Positions 1 through 6,621 of a stretch of 38,883 bases of DNA are shown one piece after another; the first letter of the stretch is position 1, and every line of letters starts with the position of its first letter. The position numbers were made by a program, and so were the translations under genes. The stretch comes from Candidatus Nomurabacteria bacterium (GTDB lineage Bacteria; Patescibacteriota; Minisyncoccia; Phycocordibacterales; UBA9973), in assembly GCA_023267195.1 (NCBI GenBank), contig JAHFNT010000002.1, forward strand, positions 151,830-190,712, in the 5' to 3' direction. The notes below the pieces were generated by a model. That model had not been told where the DNA came from. It worked only from the letters and a program-made list of their open reading frames with translations, and did not search any database.

Positions 1-826
1 GAAAAATGTTCTTGTCGTCTATTTGACCATGCATATACTTTTTACCTTCTGGTGTTTCTAAAACACTACCAGGAATTCCAAACATCGTTAATGAGTAAGA
101 AAGATCGTCGCCACGTTTCGGGCCTTTTTCAAAAAATTTCCTTGTTTGGTTGGTATTAGCAAAATGTCTCCTTTTTTCGTCTTCTTCACCAACAGCTAAG
201 GAATTATTAGCGGATGATAGCCTGCGCTCTATGATTTGTAACGTCTCCTTGTCTTTCTCGGGCGTTTGCCGTATATCTTTATGGGTTATTAATTGTTCAA
301 GAATAGCTAAAAATTTTTTTCTAGAATCTTCATCTCCAATAAATTCCTGTTGTGCTTGGTTAGTGGCAACATTTGGATAATTTAATTTATCCCATGGAGA
401 TAATCCATCTTTTACTCCCTTATTTCTATCGGTATATCTATCTGTTAAATTTCCAAAAAAACGGGCAATGTATTCTTGCTCAGATTCTTCTGGAAATGGC
501 TCTAATACAACCAAGGATTCATTCTGTTGAGACGGCTGTCTTTCTAACTCTGTTTTCTTCCTTTGTAAATCTTCAATCCTACTTTTATTTAATTCAACAG
601 AAGGAATATCTATAATTTCTCCTTCTAAACCAAGTGTGTGTCTAATTTCATTTACTCTAAATGTAGTACCGGAAATAATTTTTTCTTGGATTTTTATCGC
701 GGTATCTGTTTTATTTAACTCATCTTCAGTACTTTTTTCAGCAGTAATATTGTCATCGACAGAAATTTCTTCAGGTTCAACCCCTGTTTCGGGGTGTTTT
801 ATTTCTATTTTGGGTGATTCATTCAT
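1..826 (-). CDS. Hypothetical protein, cut off by the window start
   Basis: An open frame runs leftwards from an ATG at 826 to the window edge: 275 codons with no stop, so the C-terminus is missing. The protein is acidic and hydrophilic, with many Glu, Lys, Asn and Gln, no signal peptide and no membrane segment, so it is probably cytoplasmic. It begins MNESPKIEIKHPETGVEP and has a likely coiled stretch around residues 85-105. I recognise no domain. A -10 box (TATAAT, 834-839) lies 7 bases before the ATG, so the mRNA should be leaderless; this also supports the start. It lies just downstream of the 16S gene, separated from it by a terminator hairpin. The plus-strand frames inside it are shadows. 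Confidence 0.7.
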   Translation of the reverse strand, partial: MNESPKIEIKHPETGVEPEEISVDDNITAEKSTEDELNKTDTAIKIQEKIISGTTFRVNEIRHTLGLEGEIIDIPSVELNKSRIEDLQRKKTELERQPSQQNESLVVLEPFPEESEQEYIARFFGNLTDRYTDRNKGVKDGLSPWDKLNYPNVATNQAQQEFIGDEDSRKKFLAILEQLITHKDIRQTPEKDKETLQIIERRLSSANNSLAVGEEDEKRRHFANTNQTRKFFEKGPKRGDDLSYSLTMFGIPGSVLETPEGKKYMHGQIDDKNIF

Positions 827-833
827 TAAAATT

Positions 834-839
834 ATTATA
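834..839 (-). promoter_or_regulatory. -10 box of the 826 gene (leaderless)
   Basis: Perfect TATAAT on the minus strand, preceded by TTTGG, with only 7 bases before the ATG at 826. Transcription should start at or just before the start codon. Confidence 0.65.
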
Positions 840-841
840 CC

Positions 842-871
842 AAAAACACCCAGCTTGCGCGAGGTGTTTTT
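842..871. terminator. Terminator-like hairpin after the 16S transcript
   Basis: AAAAACACC (842-850) and GGTGTTTTT (863-871) form a 9-bp stem around a 12-base loop. U-rich sequence follows on both strands, so it can work either way. Its place between the 16S processing stem and the next minus-strand gene suits termination of the rRNA transcript. Confidence 0.65.
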
Positions 872-879
872 GTTTTTTT

Positions 880-917
880 GCTGTACTTTGTTTTGTTTCG
901 TTCTTTGTTTAACTTTT
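880..917 (-). other. 3' arm of the 16S rRNA processing stem
   Basis: This arm is complementary to 2593-2628 over about 35 bases with a few mismatches or bulges; shared core TTTGTTTTGTTTCGTTCT on the plus strand. The two arms bracket the 16S gene exactly as a precursor-rRNA stem cut by RNase III-type nucleases does. It therefore marks the limits of the precursor, and any mature 3' end must lie between here and helix 45. Confidence 0.8.
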
Positions 918-1046
918 TTATTTTGTATGTCTATTCCACACTTGTCATTAAGTTTTAAGTTCTTGCAAACTATTGCGCGCTCAATTGAGGCGTGCAATAC
1001 CGACTCACATGGGCCGACCTTCATCCGAAGGCCGGACCCGTTTTTC
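918..1046 (-). other. 16S 3' trailer with two hairpins
   Basis: About 129 bases lie between the mature-like 16S 3' end and the processing stem. It holds a near-perfect inverted repeat at 971-999 centred on CTCAATTGAG, and a 9-bp GC-rich hairpin at 1014-1035 with loop sequence GGAT read on the rRNA strand. No CCTCC occurs anywhere in the trailer on the rRNA strand, so no displaced anti-Shine-Dalgarno is hidden here. No protein-coding frame is convincing. Confidence 0.7.
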
Positions 1047-2592
<1,546 letters not shown>

Positions 2593-2595
<3 letters not shown>

Positions 2596-2628
2596 AGTTA
2601 ATTAGAACGAAACAAAACAAAAAACAGC
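2593..2628 (-). other. 5' arm of the 16S rRNA processing stem
   Basis: Complementary to 880-917 and directly abutting the estimated mature 5' end of 16S. It supports the 5' boundary near 2595. Confidence 0.8.
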
Positions 2629-2803
2629 AAATTTTTTGCCTGCCCCGCCGATTGTAGGCGGGGTTTACTTGTTCCTAGCTCTTGGAATTCAAAAAAATAA
2701 ACAAGCTTGCACTTGTTCTCAAAAATTCATTCTGTTTTCAAAGAAGGGTTACTTGTCCGCCTGTGGCGGAAATTAAAACGTCATCCCACTAAAGGAAAGG
2801 CGT
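2629..2803 (-). other. 16S leader region with GC hairpins
   Basis: About 175 transcribed bases lie between the promoter and the processing stem. Two inverted repeats stand out: CCCCGCC/GGCGGGG around 2643-2664 and TCCGCC/GGCGGA around 2757-2772. Rest is AT-rich with no coding frame. Such leader hairpins usually aid rRNA antitermination or folding; that role is inference. Confidence 0.5.
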
Positions 2804-2809
2804 AGGGAG

Positions 2810-2838
2810 AGTATATACTAAGAGAAATTCATTGTCAA
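2810..2838 (-). promoter_or_regulatory. 16S rRNA promoter
   Basis: Consensus TTGACA (2838-2833), a 17-base spacer, and TATACT (2815-2810) on the minus strand. It is the best match to a housekeeping sigma promoter in the window, as expected for an rRNA gene. Transcription should start near 2803, giving a leader of about 200 nt. Confidence 0.85.
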
Positions 2839-2841
2839 CAA

Positions 2842-3288
2842 TTAACGAGGGCTAGAATATGGTGGTAAATCAATGGCCATACGTAAATTTTGTTCTAATT
2901 CTGATCTATTAAAATCGTGATTGCCCCCTGAACCTTCATAAAAAGCAGGGGTAAAAATCTCTGCGGCAAATTCATTATTATTTAAATCGTTTCTAATTAA
3001 AATTACCACTTTCACTGAAGCACCGTCTTTTCTCTGTGCCTTTAAATATCTGATAGGCTCCAGCATTTTTTGGCCGAGTGGTGTATCTTTCTCTCTTAAA
3101 TAGTACCTCAAATCTACATTCCGAATTTTTGACATCTCATTAGGGGTTAAAGCCAGCGCCTCAACTGAATTAACCATTTCATAACCCAACTTCTTAGACA
3201 TATCTTGCAATAAAAGTTCACGTTCTTGAAAAGCTTTTTCTTCCTGTTTTTCTATTATTAAATTTTCTTCAGGCGTATTAAATTTCAT
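2842..3288 (-). CDS. Hypothetical protein, 148 aa
   Basis: A complete frame of 148 codons. The first 35 residues are Glu/Lys-rich and probably helical (MKFNTPEENLIIEKQEEKAF), followed by a mixed alpha/beta region with a hydrophobic strand VKVVILIRNDL near residue 93 and a Gly-rich segment GSGGNHDF near residue 120. There is no signal peptide or membrane helix. I do not recognise the family. It lies just upstream of the 16S promoter and is transcribed in the same direction; its stop is only about 3 bases from the rRNA -35 box. A -10 box ends 6 bases before the ATG, so the message is probably leaderless. Confidence 0.75.
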   Translation of the reverse strand: MKFNTPEENLIIEKQEEKAFQERELLLQDMSKKLGYEMVNSVEALALTPNEMSKIRNVDLRYYLREKDTPLGQKMLEPIRYLKAQRKDGASVKVVILIRNDLNNNEFAAEIFTPAFYEGSGGNHDFNRSELEQNLRMAIDLPPYSSPR

Positions 3289-3294
3289 TCCTTA

Positions 3295-3322
3295 ATTGTA
3301 TATCAAGTCTTAACTTTTGCAA
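3295..3322 (-). promoter_or_regulatory. Leaderless promoter of the 3288 gene
   Basis: TTGCAA (3317-3322), a 16-base spacer, then TACAAT (3300-3295) followed by 6 bases and the ATG at 3288. TTGCAA is its own reverse complement and may also serve the divergent gene at 3357. Confidence 0.55.
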
Positions 3323-3349
3323 GGTAAGACCCATTTTGTATGCTAAAAT
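3317..3349 (+). promoter_or_regulatory. Promoter of the histidine phosphatase gene
   Basis: The palindromic TTGCAA at 3317-3322 is followed 16 bases later by TATGCT (3339-3344). An alternative -10 is TAAAAT (3344-3349), 7 bases before the ATG at 3357. Either way the leader would be 0-6 nt long. Confidence 0.4.
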
Positions 3350-3356
3350 GAAACAT

Positions 3357-3998
3357 ATGGCAACCAAATTAATCTACTTCGTCAGACATGGGGAAACTGT
3401 TTTGAACGCGGAACATATCAGGCAAGGGGCTGAAGGCCATCTTACAGAAAAAGGCAAGGCGCAAGCGTTAGCCACTGCTAAAAGATTCCCAAAGGAAAAG
3501 GGGCGTCCGCAAATTATTATTTCAAGCCCATTCGAACGTACTAAAGAGACAGCGGAAATCATTGGCAAAGAACTCGGGTTAAAAATAAAATATTCTGATC
3601 TTTTGAAAGAAAGGAAAAATCCTAGCGAGGTCATCGGCCACTGGGGCGGAGAATTGGGAGTGAAGCAAATTATTGATCGCATAGACAATAGCTACCACGC
3701 GGATGATTTGCGAATATCAGATGAAGAAAATTTTACTGATCTCAAGGAAAGGGCGAAAAAGTTATTGGCCTTCATTAGCCACAGATGGGAAAAAAGGATC
3801 ATCATGGTCACGCATGGAATCTTTTTGAAAATGGTAATCTCTTATATGCTTTACGGCGATCAACTCACCGCTTCAGAGTACAACAACTTGAGTTACTTCA
3901 ACCCTATAGACAATGCCAGTATGGCCATCTGTTCCTACACTCATCGCTGGTTTAAAAAAGATGAGTGGAAACTGCTAGTCTGGAACGACCTAGCGTAA
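3357..3998 (+). CDS. Histidine phosphatase family protein (phosphoglycerate-mutase fold)
   Basis: 213 aa with the histidine phosphatase signature near the N-terminus, YFVRHGETVLNA, where RHG carries the catalytic His. It also has SSPFERTKETAEIIGKEL, which supplies the second phosphate-binding Arg, and a late VTHGIFLK with the second active-site His. These are the hallmarks of the cofactor-dependent phosphoglycerate mutase/phosphatase superfamily. The substrate cannot be told from sequence; broad phosphatase activity is more likely than glycolytic mutase, because a phosphoglycerate mutase of the other type is encoded at 10437. The ATG at 3357 was chosen because upstream in-frame ATGs overlap the promoter. 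It converges on the next gene with a 3-base gap. Confidence 0.88.
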   Translation: MATKLIYFVRHGETVLNAEHIRQGAEGHLTEKGKAQALATAKRFPKEKGRPQIIISSPFERTKETAEIIGKELGLKIKYSDLLKERKNPSEVIGHWGGELGVKQIIDRIDNSYHADDLRISDEENFTDLKERAKKLLAFISHRWEKRIIMVTHGIFLKMVISYMLYGDQLTASEYNNLSYFNPIDNASMAICSYTHRWFKKDEWKLLVWNDLA

Positions 3999-4001
3999 AA
4001 T

Positions 4002-4331
4002 TTAGAATTTAAAATATGAGGCAAAACTTCCGACCAAGGGAAGTTCTTTTTCTTTCTTCTGGACTACATTTATGATGCCGATAATAGCGAGTACAGCGAC
4101 TGCTAAATTTATCAACCTCATTAAAGACCAAAGCCCCCACACCATCATGGGCATCAGGACCCAAAGAACAACTTGGATAACTAACAGCACAAGCCCCTGC
4201 TTGATATGGAATTTTACAAAAGGATCATCTTTGGCGACAAGATAAGAAACGATAACAAGCGGCCCTAGATACGCCAAAACACCCATTAAAGTATTTGTTT
4301 GATTGGTTGTATTTTTATTTTCTCCATCCAT
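4002..4331 (-). CDS. DUF4870-like small membrane protein
   Basis: 109 aa. A short polar N-terminus rich in Asn and Thr precedes LMGVLAYLGPLVIVSYLVAK, then a polar turn DDPFVKFHIKQGL and two to three further hydrophobic helices. This order (helix, charged H-x-x-Q-G loop, helices) is typical of the DUF4870/Tic20-like family of small integral membrane proteins, whose role is unknown. A -10 box at 4371-4376 gives a leader of about 33 nt with no Shine-Dalgarno. It is convergent with the phosphatase gene. Confidence 0.7.
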   Translation of the reverse strand: MDGENKNTTNQTNTLMGVLAYLGPLVIVSYLVAKDDPFVKFHIKQGLVLLVIQVVLWVLMPMMVWGLWSLMRLINLAVAVLAIIGIINVVQKKEKELPLVGSFASYFKF

Positions 4332-4370
4332 AAAATTTAAAAAATATTAAATTAATAATCGCACTGCCCC

Positions 4371-4376
4371 ATTATA
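4371..4376 (-). promoter_or_regulatory. -10 box of the DUF4870-like gene
   Basis: TATAAT preceded by TGC (extended -10) on the minus strand, about 39 bases before the ATG at 4331. The short leader is AT-rich and has no GGAGG. Confidence 0.5.
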
Positions 4377-4388
4377 GCACCTAGCCGC

Positions 4389-4664
4389 TTATATTACTAT
4401 TTTAAAACCACCAGATTCCCCGGATGGCTCTAGCCATTTCACGTCAACCTTTTCCACCACGGCATGATCTGGACCGTATTTGCACCATTCAATCATTGAA
4501 TTTAAATCTCTGTCCGCACCTTCGGCAACGATTTGCACTGTTCCGTCCGGTTCGTTTCTAACCCAGCCAGACAAATGAAGCTCCTCCCCTTTTGCTCGAG
4601 TGGAATCCCGAAAAAATACACCCTGCACTTTGCCATAAATTTTTAACTCCACGCGCTTTCGCAT
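4389..4664 (-). CDS. acyP: Acylphosphatase
   Basis: 91 aa, the usual length of the family. It hydrolyses acyl phosphates such as acetyl or carbamoyl phosphate. KIYGKVQGVFFRDSTRAKGE contains the substrate-binding loop G-x-V-Q-G-V-x-F-R with the catalytic Arg; LSGWVRNEPDGTVQIVAEG carries the second signature and the catalytic Asn. A longer in-frame extension would overlap mscL; the ATG at 4664, 4 bases after the mscL stop, gives the canonical N-terminus. It is probably cotranscribed with mscL. Confidence 0.93.
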   Translation of the reverse strand: MRKRVELKIYGKVQGVFFRDSTRAKGEELHLSGWVRNEPDGTVQIVAEGADRDLNSMIEWCKYGPDHAVVEKVDVKWLEPSGESGGFKIVI

Positions 4665-4668
4665 ATTT

Positions 4669-5070
4669 TTAACCAACAACTTGCGCGCAGTGCGCGCAAC
4701 GCTTGGCACTAATGGGAATATCACTCAAACATTCCGAACACTTCTTCTCGGTTGGATCGGCCGGCGGTTCCTTGCGCGAACGAGAGACAAGCAAATTGAC
4801 AGGTTTGACGATGAAAAAGAATATGGCCGCGGCAACTAAGATGAAAGAAATCAGCGCATTTAAAAAATGACCGTACATAAACTTGCTGCCATTTAAAACA
4901 AACGAAAGCCCGCTAAAGTCCGGCACCTTGGCAATAGCAGAAATAAAAGGAGTGAGCAGGTCCGACACTAGTGCTGTCACCACGCTCCCAAACGCCGCCC
5001 CGATGACAACCCCAACCGCCAGATCCACCACATTCCCTCGAAGCAAAAATTGTTTGAATTCTTTTAACAT
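4669..5070 (-). CDS. mscL: Large-conductance mechanosensitive channel MscL with C-terminal zinc ribbon
   Basis: 133 aa. The N-terminus matches MscL: FKQFLLRGNVVDLAVGVVIG, the amphipathic helix running into pore helix TM1. TM2 lies near residues 66-90 (NALISFILVAAAIFFFIV). The channel opens under membrane tension to release solutes during osmotic downshock. The C-terminal part carries two Cys pairs, CSEC and CAHC, separated by about 12 residues, a small zinc ribbon that E. coli MscL lacks. The start at 5070 was chosen because TATAAT lies 6 bases upstream, which excludes the longer frame. Confidence 0.95.
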   Translation of the reverse strand: MLKEFKQFLLRGNVVDLAVGVVIGAAFGSVVTALVSDLLTPFISAIAKVPDFSGLSFVLNGSKFMYGHFLNALISFILVAAAIFFFIVKPVNLLVSRSRKEPPADPTEKKCSECLSDIPISAKRCAHCAQVVG

Positions 5071-5076
5071 GAAGAT

Positions 5077-5082
5077 ATTATA
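5077..5082 (-). promoter_or_regulatory. Leaderless -10 box of mscL
   Basis: Extended -10 TGCTATAAT on the minus strand, 6 bases before the mscL ATG. The transcript should start at the start codon. Confidence 0.7.
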
Positions 5083-5160
5083 GCACTTTTTTAAAACCAA
5101 ATTTCAATGGCAAAATTAAACTCCGCTCTGTCTTTGAAACAAATTCTACCCCCACCCACC

Positions 5161-5195
5161 AAAAACCCAAAAGCACCCAGATGGGTGCTTTTGGG
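5161..5195 (-). terminator. Intrinsic terminator
   Basis: A near-perfect inverted repeat at 5166-5195, stem CCCAAAAGCACCC, about 13 bp with a tiny loop. On the minus strand it is followed by a T run (5161-5165). It ends the SWIB plus small-peptide transcript before the mscL promoter. Confidence 0.85.
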
Positions 5196-5202
5196 AAGAA
5201 AG

Positions 5203-5262
5203 CTACTTTTTTGCTTTCTTTGGTTTCTTTTTTTCTTTTCTGTGTCCGTCTCCTTTTGCCAT
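5203..5262 (-). CDS. Lysine-rich micro-protein, 19 aa
   Basis: A tiny frame of 19 codons: MAKGDGHRKEKKKPKKAKK, half of it Lys. It follows the SWIB gene by 22 bases and is itself followed by a strong terminator, so it sits exactly where a real gene would. A second peptide of the same pattern, M-x-K-G-(5-6 residues)-K-x-x-KKPKK-x-KK, is encoded at 26522-26587 in another operon. Two independent copies with matching start, spacing and stop argue for a real family. A basic peptide of this kind could bind RNA, DNA or the ribosome; that is inference. I know no named family for it. Confidence 0.6.
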   Translation of the reverse strand: MAKGDGHRKEKKKPKKAKK

Positions 5263-5284
5263 AAAATCTTTATTAAATTAATAA

Positions 5285-5542
5285 TTAAGATAGATGCGCT
5301 GAGACAAGCTTGGTCATTTCGAACATATTGACCACTGCTTTGCCGCCGAATACTTTCTTTAGCTTCTCATCGGCGTTGATATTGCGCTTGTTCTTCGGGT
5401 CTTGCAGATTGTTCTTTTTAATATACACCCACAAGGCTTTGACGACCTCGGAGCGAGGCATCGGCCCCTTGCCTACTATCTCGGAGAGTTCAGCGCTCAC
5501 GTTCATCGGCTTCATAAATGCGGAACCTTTTTTGTCTACCAT
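5285..5542 (-). CDS. SWIB/MDM2 domain protein
   Basis: 85 aa forming one SWIB domain: KPMNVSAELSEIVGKGPMPR, then VVKALWVYIKKNNLQDPKNK, then a C-terminal KVFGGKAVVNMFEMTKLVSA. These are the three conserved blocks of the domain. In eukaryotes it occurs in chromatin remodelling factors, and in chlamydiae and other bacteria as short stand-alone DNA-associated proteins. The likely role is nucleoid binding or compaction, by inference. It is cotranscribed with the lysine-rich micro-protein downstream. The leader of about 74 nt contains a repeat element. Confidence 0.88.
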   Translation of the reverse strand: MVDKKGSAFMKPMNVSAELSEIVGKGPMPRSEVVKALWVYIKKNNLQDPKNKRNINADEKLKKVFGGKAVVNMFEMTKLVSAHLS

Positions 5543-5560
5543 CGGATTTATTCTTGTTAA

Positions 5561-5608
5561 CCCTTCGACTCCCTTCGACGATGCTCAGGGCAAGTCGCTC
5601 AGGGCAAG
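5561..5608. repeat. Palindromic repeat of the CCCTTCGAC/GCTCAGGGC type
   Basis: CCCTTCGAC occurs twice in direct order (5561-5569, 5571-5579) and GCTCAGGGCAAG twice (5583-5594, 5598-5609). Together they can fold as CCTTCGAC...GTCGAAGG-like arms in a dispersed intergenic palindrome familiar from many bacterial genomes (my recollection, not checked here). This copy looks internally duplicated. It lies in the leader of the SWIB gene. Confidence 0.5.
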
Positions 5609-5622
5609 CTATTAATGACTTG

Positions 5623-5628
5623 ATTATA
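5623..5628 (-). promoter_or_regulatory. -10 box of the SWIB operon
   Basis: Extended -10 TGCTATAAT on the minus strand, about 80 bases before the SWIB ATG. Unlike most genes here this gives a real leader, which holds the repeat at 5561-5608. Confidence 0.55.
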
Positions 5629-5658
5629 GCACACCAGAGAATTTTTAACGAGAGAGGT

Positions 5659-5883
5659 TTATTCTACTACAAGCAACTTGCTCAGATGATGATGTCCATT
5701 CACAATACGAATTTTGCTGGTGCGAACTTTAAAATATCCCGCGATAAGTTCGAGCACGCGAGTGTTTGCCAAGTTACGTTCAGCTTTCTCACGCACGGAA
5801 ACCTCAAAATGATCTTCATTTATTTTATGAATTTTCTCTTTTTTTACCCCAGCTGTAACTTTTACGTGAATATAGGTAGCCAA
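5659..5883 (-). CDS. DUF167/YggU family protein
   Basis: 74 aa. YIHVKVTAGVKKEKI near the start and the C-terminal GYFKVRTSKIRIVNGHHHLSK match the DUF167 fold, a small alpha/beta domain whose conserved strand ends before a G-x-x-S/H-x-x-K motif. Its function is unknown. No ATG is available. A TTG at 5883, one base after the stop of the upstream gene, gives the canonical N-terminus; a TTG at 5925 would add 14 residues and overlap that gene. Translation is probably coupled to the upstream membrane-protein gene. Confidence 0.8.
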   Translation of the reverse strand: MATYIHVKVTAGVKKEKIHKINEDHFEVSVREKAERNLANTRVLELIAGYFKVRTSKIRIVNGHHHLSKLLVVE

Positions 5884-5884
5884 T

Positions 5885-6253
5885 TTATGCTTGCGGACTA
5901 TCCACAGAAAGTTTCTTGACGGCAAATAAAGGAACTAGAACAACTAATGCGTAATTCACCCAATAAATTACAGAGCTAAACATTCCCGGAGCAAATTTTT
6001 GACTGACTAAATAATCTAAAATAATTCCAACAACCGCAAAAATTAAACCGTATTGCAAGGCAACACCATAGCTCTCTGGGGCAAGTTTCTTGGCGGCCAA
6101 ATAAACTACTACCAAACTAATAACCATAACAATCACGTCGAGAGTCGTGGAAAGATCTCCTGATGGAGCGCCATACGCCACAAAAATAGAAACAACTACA
6201 AACATAATTATCCAAATCAAAACCCCGAACCCTATTGTTTTTTTCCAATTCAT
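5885..6253 (-). CDS. Small four-helix membrane protein
   Basis: 122 aa with four clear hydrophobic segments: about residues 8-28, 40-55, 65-85 and 92-112. The loops are short and carry few charges. I recognise no family; it could belong to the many small DUF membrane proteins of candidate-phylum genomes. A promoter at 6303-6308 gives a leader of about 43 nt with a CCCGAT/ATCGGG hairpin at 6271-6287. It is cotranscribed with the DUF167 gene. Confidence 0.75.
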   Translation of the reverse strand: MNWKKTIGFGVLIWIIMFVVVSIFVAYGAPSGDLSTTLDVIVMVISLVVVYLAAKKLAPESYGVALQYGLIFAVVGIILDYLVSQKFAPGMFSSVIYWVNYALVVLVPLFAVKKLSVDSPQA

Positions 6254-6270
6254 AAATTTTATTAGTTAGT

Positions 6271-6287
6271 CCCGATTTGGCATCGGG
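6271..6287 (-). other. Leader hairpin
   Basis: CCCGAT (6271-6276) and ATCGGG (6282-6287) form a perfect 6-bp stem with a 5-base loop inside the leader of the 6253 gene, 18 bases before the ATG. It may shape translation of this message; no known riboswitch motif is present. Confidence 0.4.
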
Positions 6288-6302
6288 GTTTATAATATGT
6301 TT

Positions 6303-6308
6303 ATTATA
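6303..6308 (-). promoter_or_regulatory. -10 box of the 6253 gene
   Basis: TATAAT preceded by TATGG on the minus strand, in the AT-rich stretch next to the GC-rich insert. It gives a leader of about 43 nt containing the 6271-6287 hairpin. Confidence 0.45.
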
Positions 6309-6322
6309 CCATAAACGAAGTA

Positions 6323-6349
6323 GCCGGCGAGCCCTGAGGGCTCGCCGGC
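6323..6349. terminator. Very GC-rich perfect hairpin
   Basis: GCCGGCGAGCCC (6323-6334), loop TGA, and its exact complement (6338-6349): a 12-bp stem, 11 of 12 pairs G-C, in otherwise AT-rich DNA. It follows the 6570 gene and may be its terminator, but no clear U-tract follows. It looks like a high-GC genome's element. Confidence 0.5.
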
Positions 6350-6363
6350 ACGCGGGGGAGGTG

Positions 6364-6570
6364 TCAATCACGCTGCCGTGCCCTCTCTGCCTTTCGCAGT
6401 TCGAGTGCGTTGGCCAACGCGATCTTGCTCGTCGAGCCGACACCGATGACAGCCCTGTTGGGGTTGTCGATTGATATTGGAATCATCACCTGACTCTCTC
6501 CCCTATCTGTTGTGGCTTTGAGCCAGGTCAGACCGTCGAGAGGGTCGAGGTTCTCCTTGACTTTGCTCAT
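6364..6570 (-). CDS. GC-rich hypothetical protein, 68 aa, probably acquired
   Basis: A small frame with base composition unlike its neighbours, estimated by eye well above 50% GC against roughly 35-40% around it, and GC-rich third positions. The protein has a central GESQVMIPISIDNPNRAVIG that may form beta strands and a charged C-terminal helix ending ELRKAERARQRD. I recognise no family. It is preceded by a perfect AGGAGG at 6580-6585, 9 bases before the ATG, the only textbook Shine-Dalgarno in the window. Its composition, ribosome site and GC hairpin fit recent transfer from a high-GC bacterium, or an assembly join. Confidence 0.55.
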   Translation of the reverse strand: MSKVKENLDPLDGLTWLKATTDRGESQVMIPISIDNPNRAVIGVGSTSKIALANALELRKAERARQRD

Positions 6571-6579
6571 GTGCTATAT

Positions 6580-6585
6580 CCTCCT
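6580..6585 (-). promoter_or_regulatory. Canonical Shine-Dalgarno AGGAGG
   Basis: Perfect AGGAGG with 9-base spacing to the ATG at 6570. Unusual here because the local 16S gene lacks the pairing CCUCC tail. Confidence 0.7.
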
Positions 6586-6621
6586 AAACTGGATTATGCC
6601 AGTTTATTTTAAAAATACAAA

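Noticed and set aside
918-1046. Displaced anti-Shine-Dalgarno in the trailer
   Set aside because: No CCTCC on the rRNA strand; the nearest, GCCTC, sits inside a hairpin arm.
4665-4724. Longer acylphosphatase start
   Set aside because: It overlaps the end of mscL and adds residues not found in the family; ATG 4664 gives the usual 91 aa.
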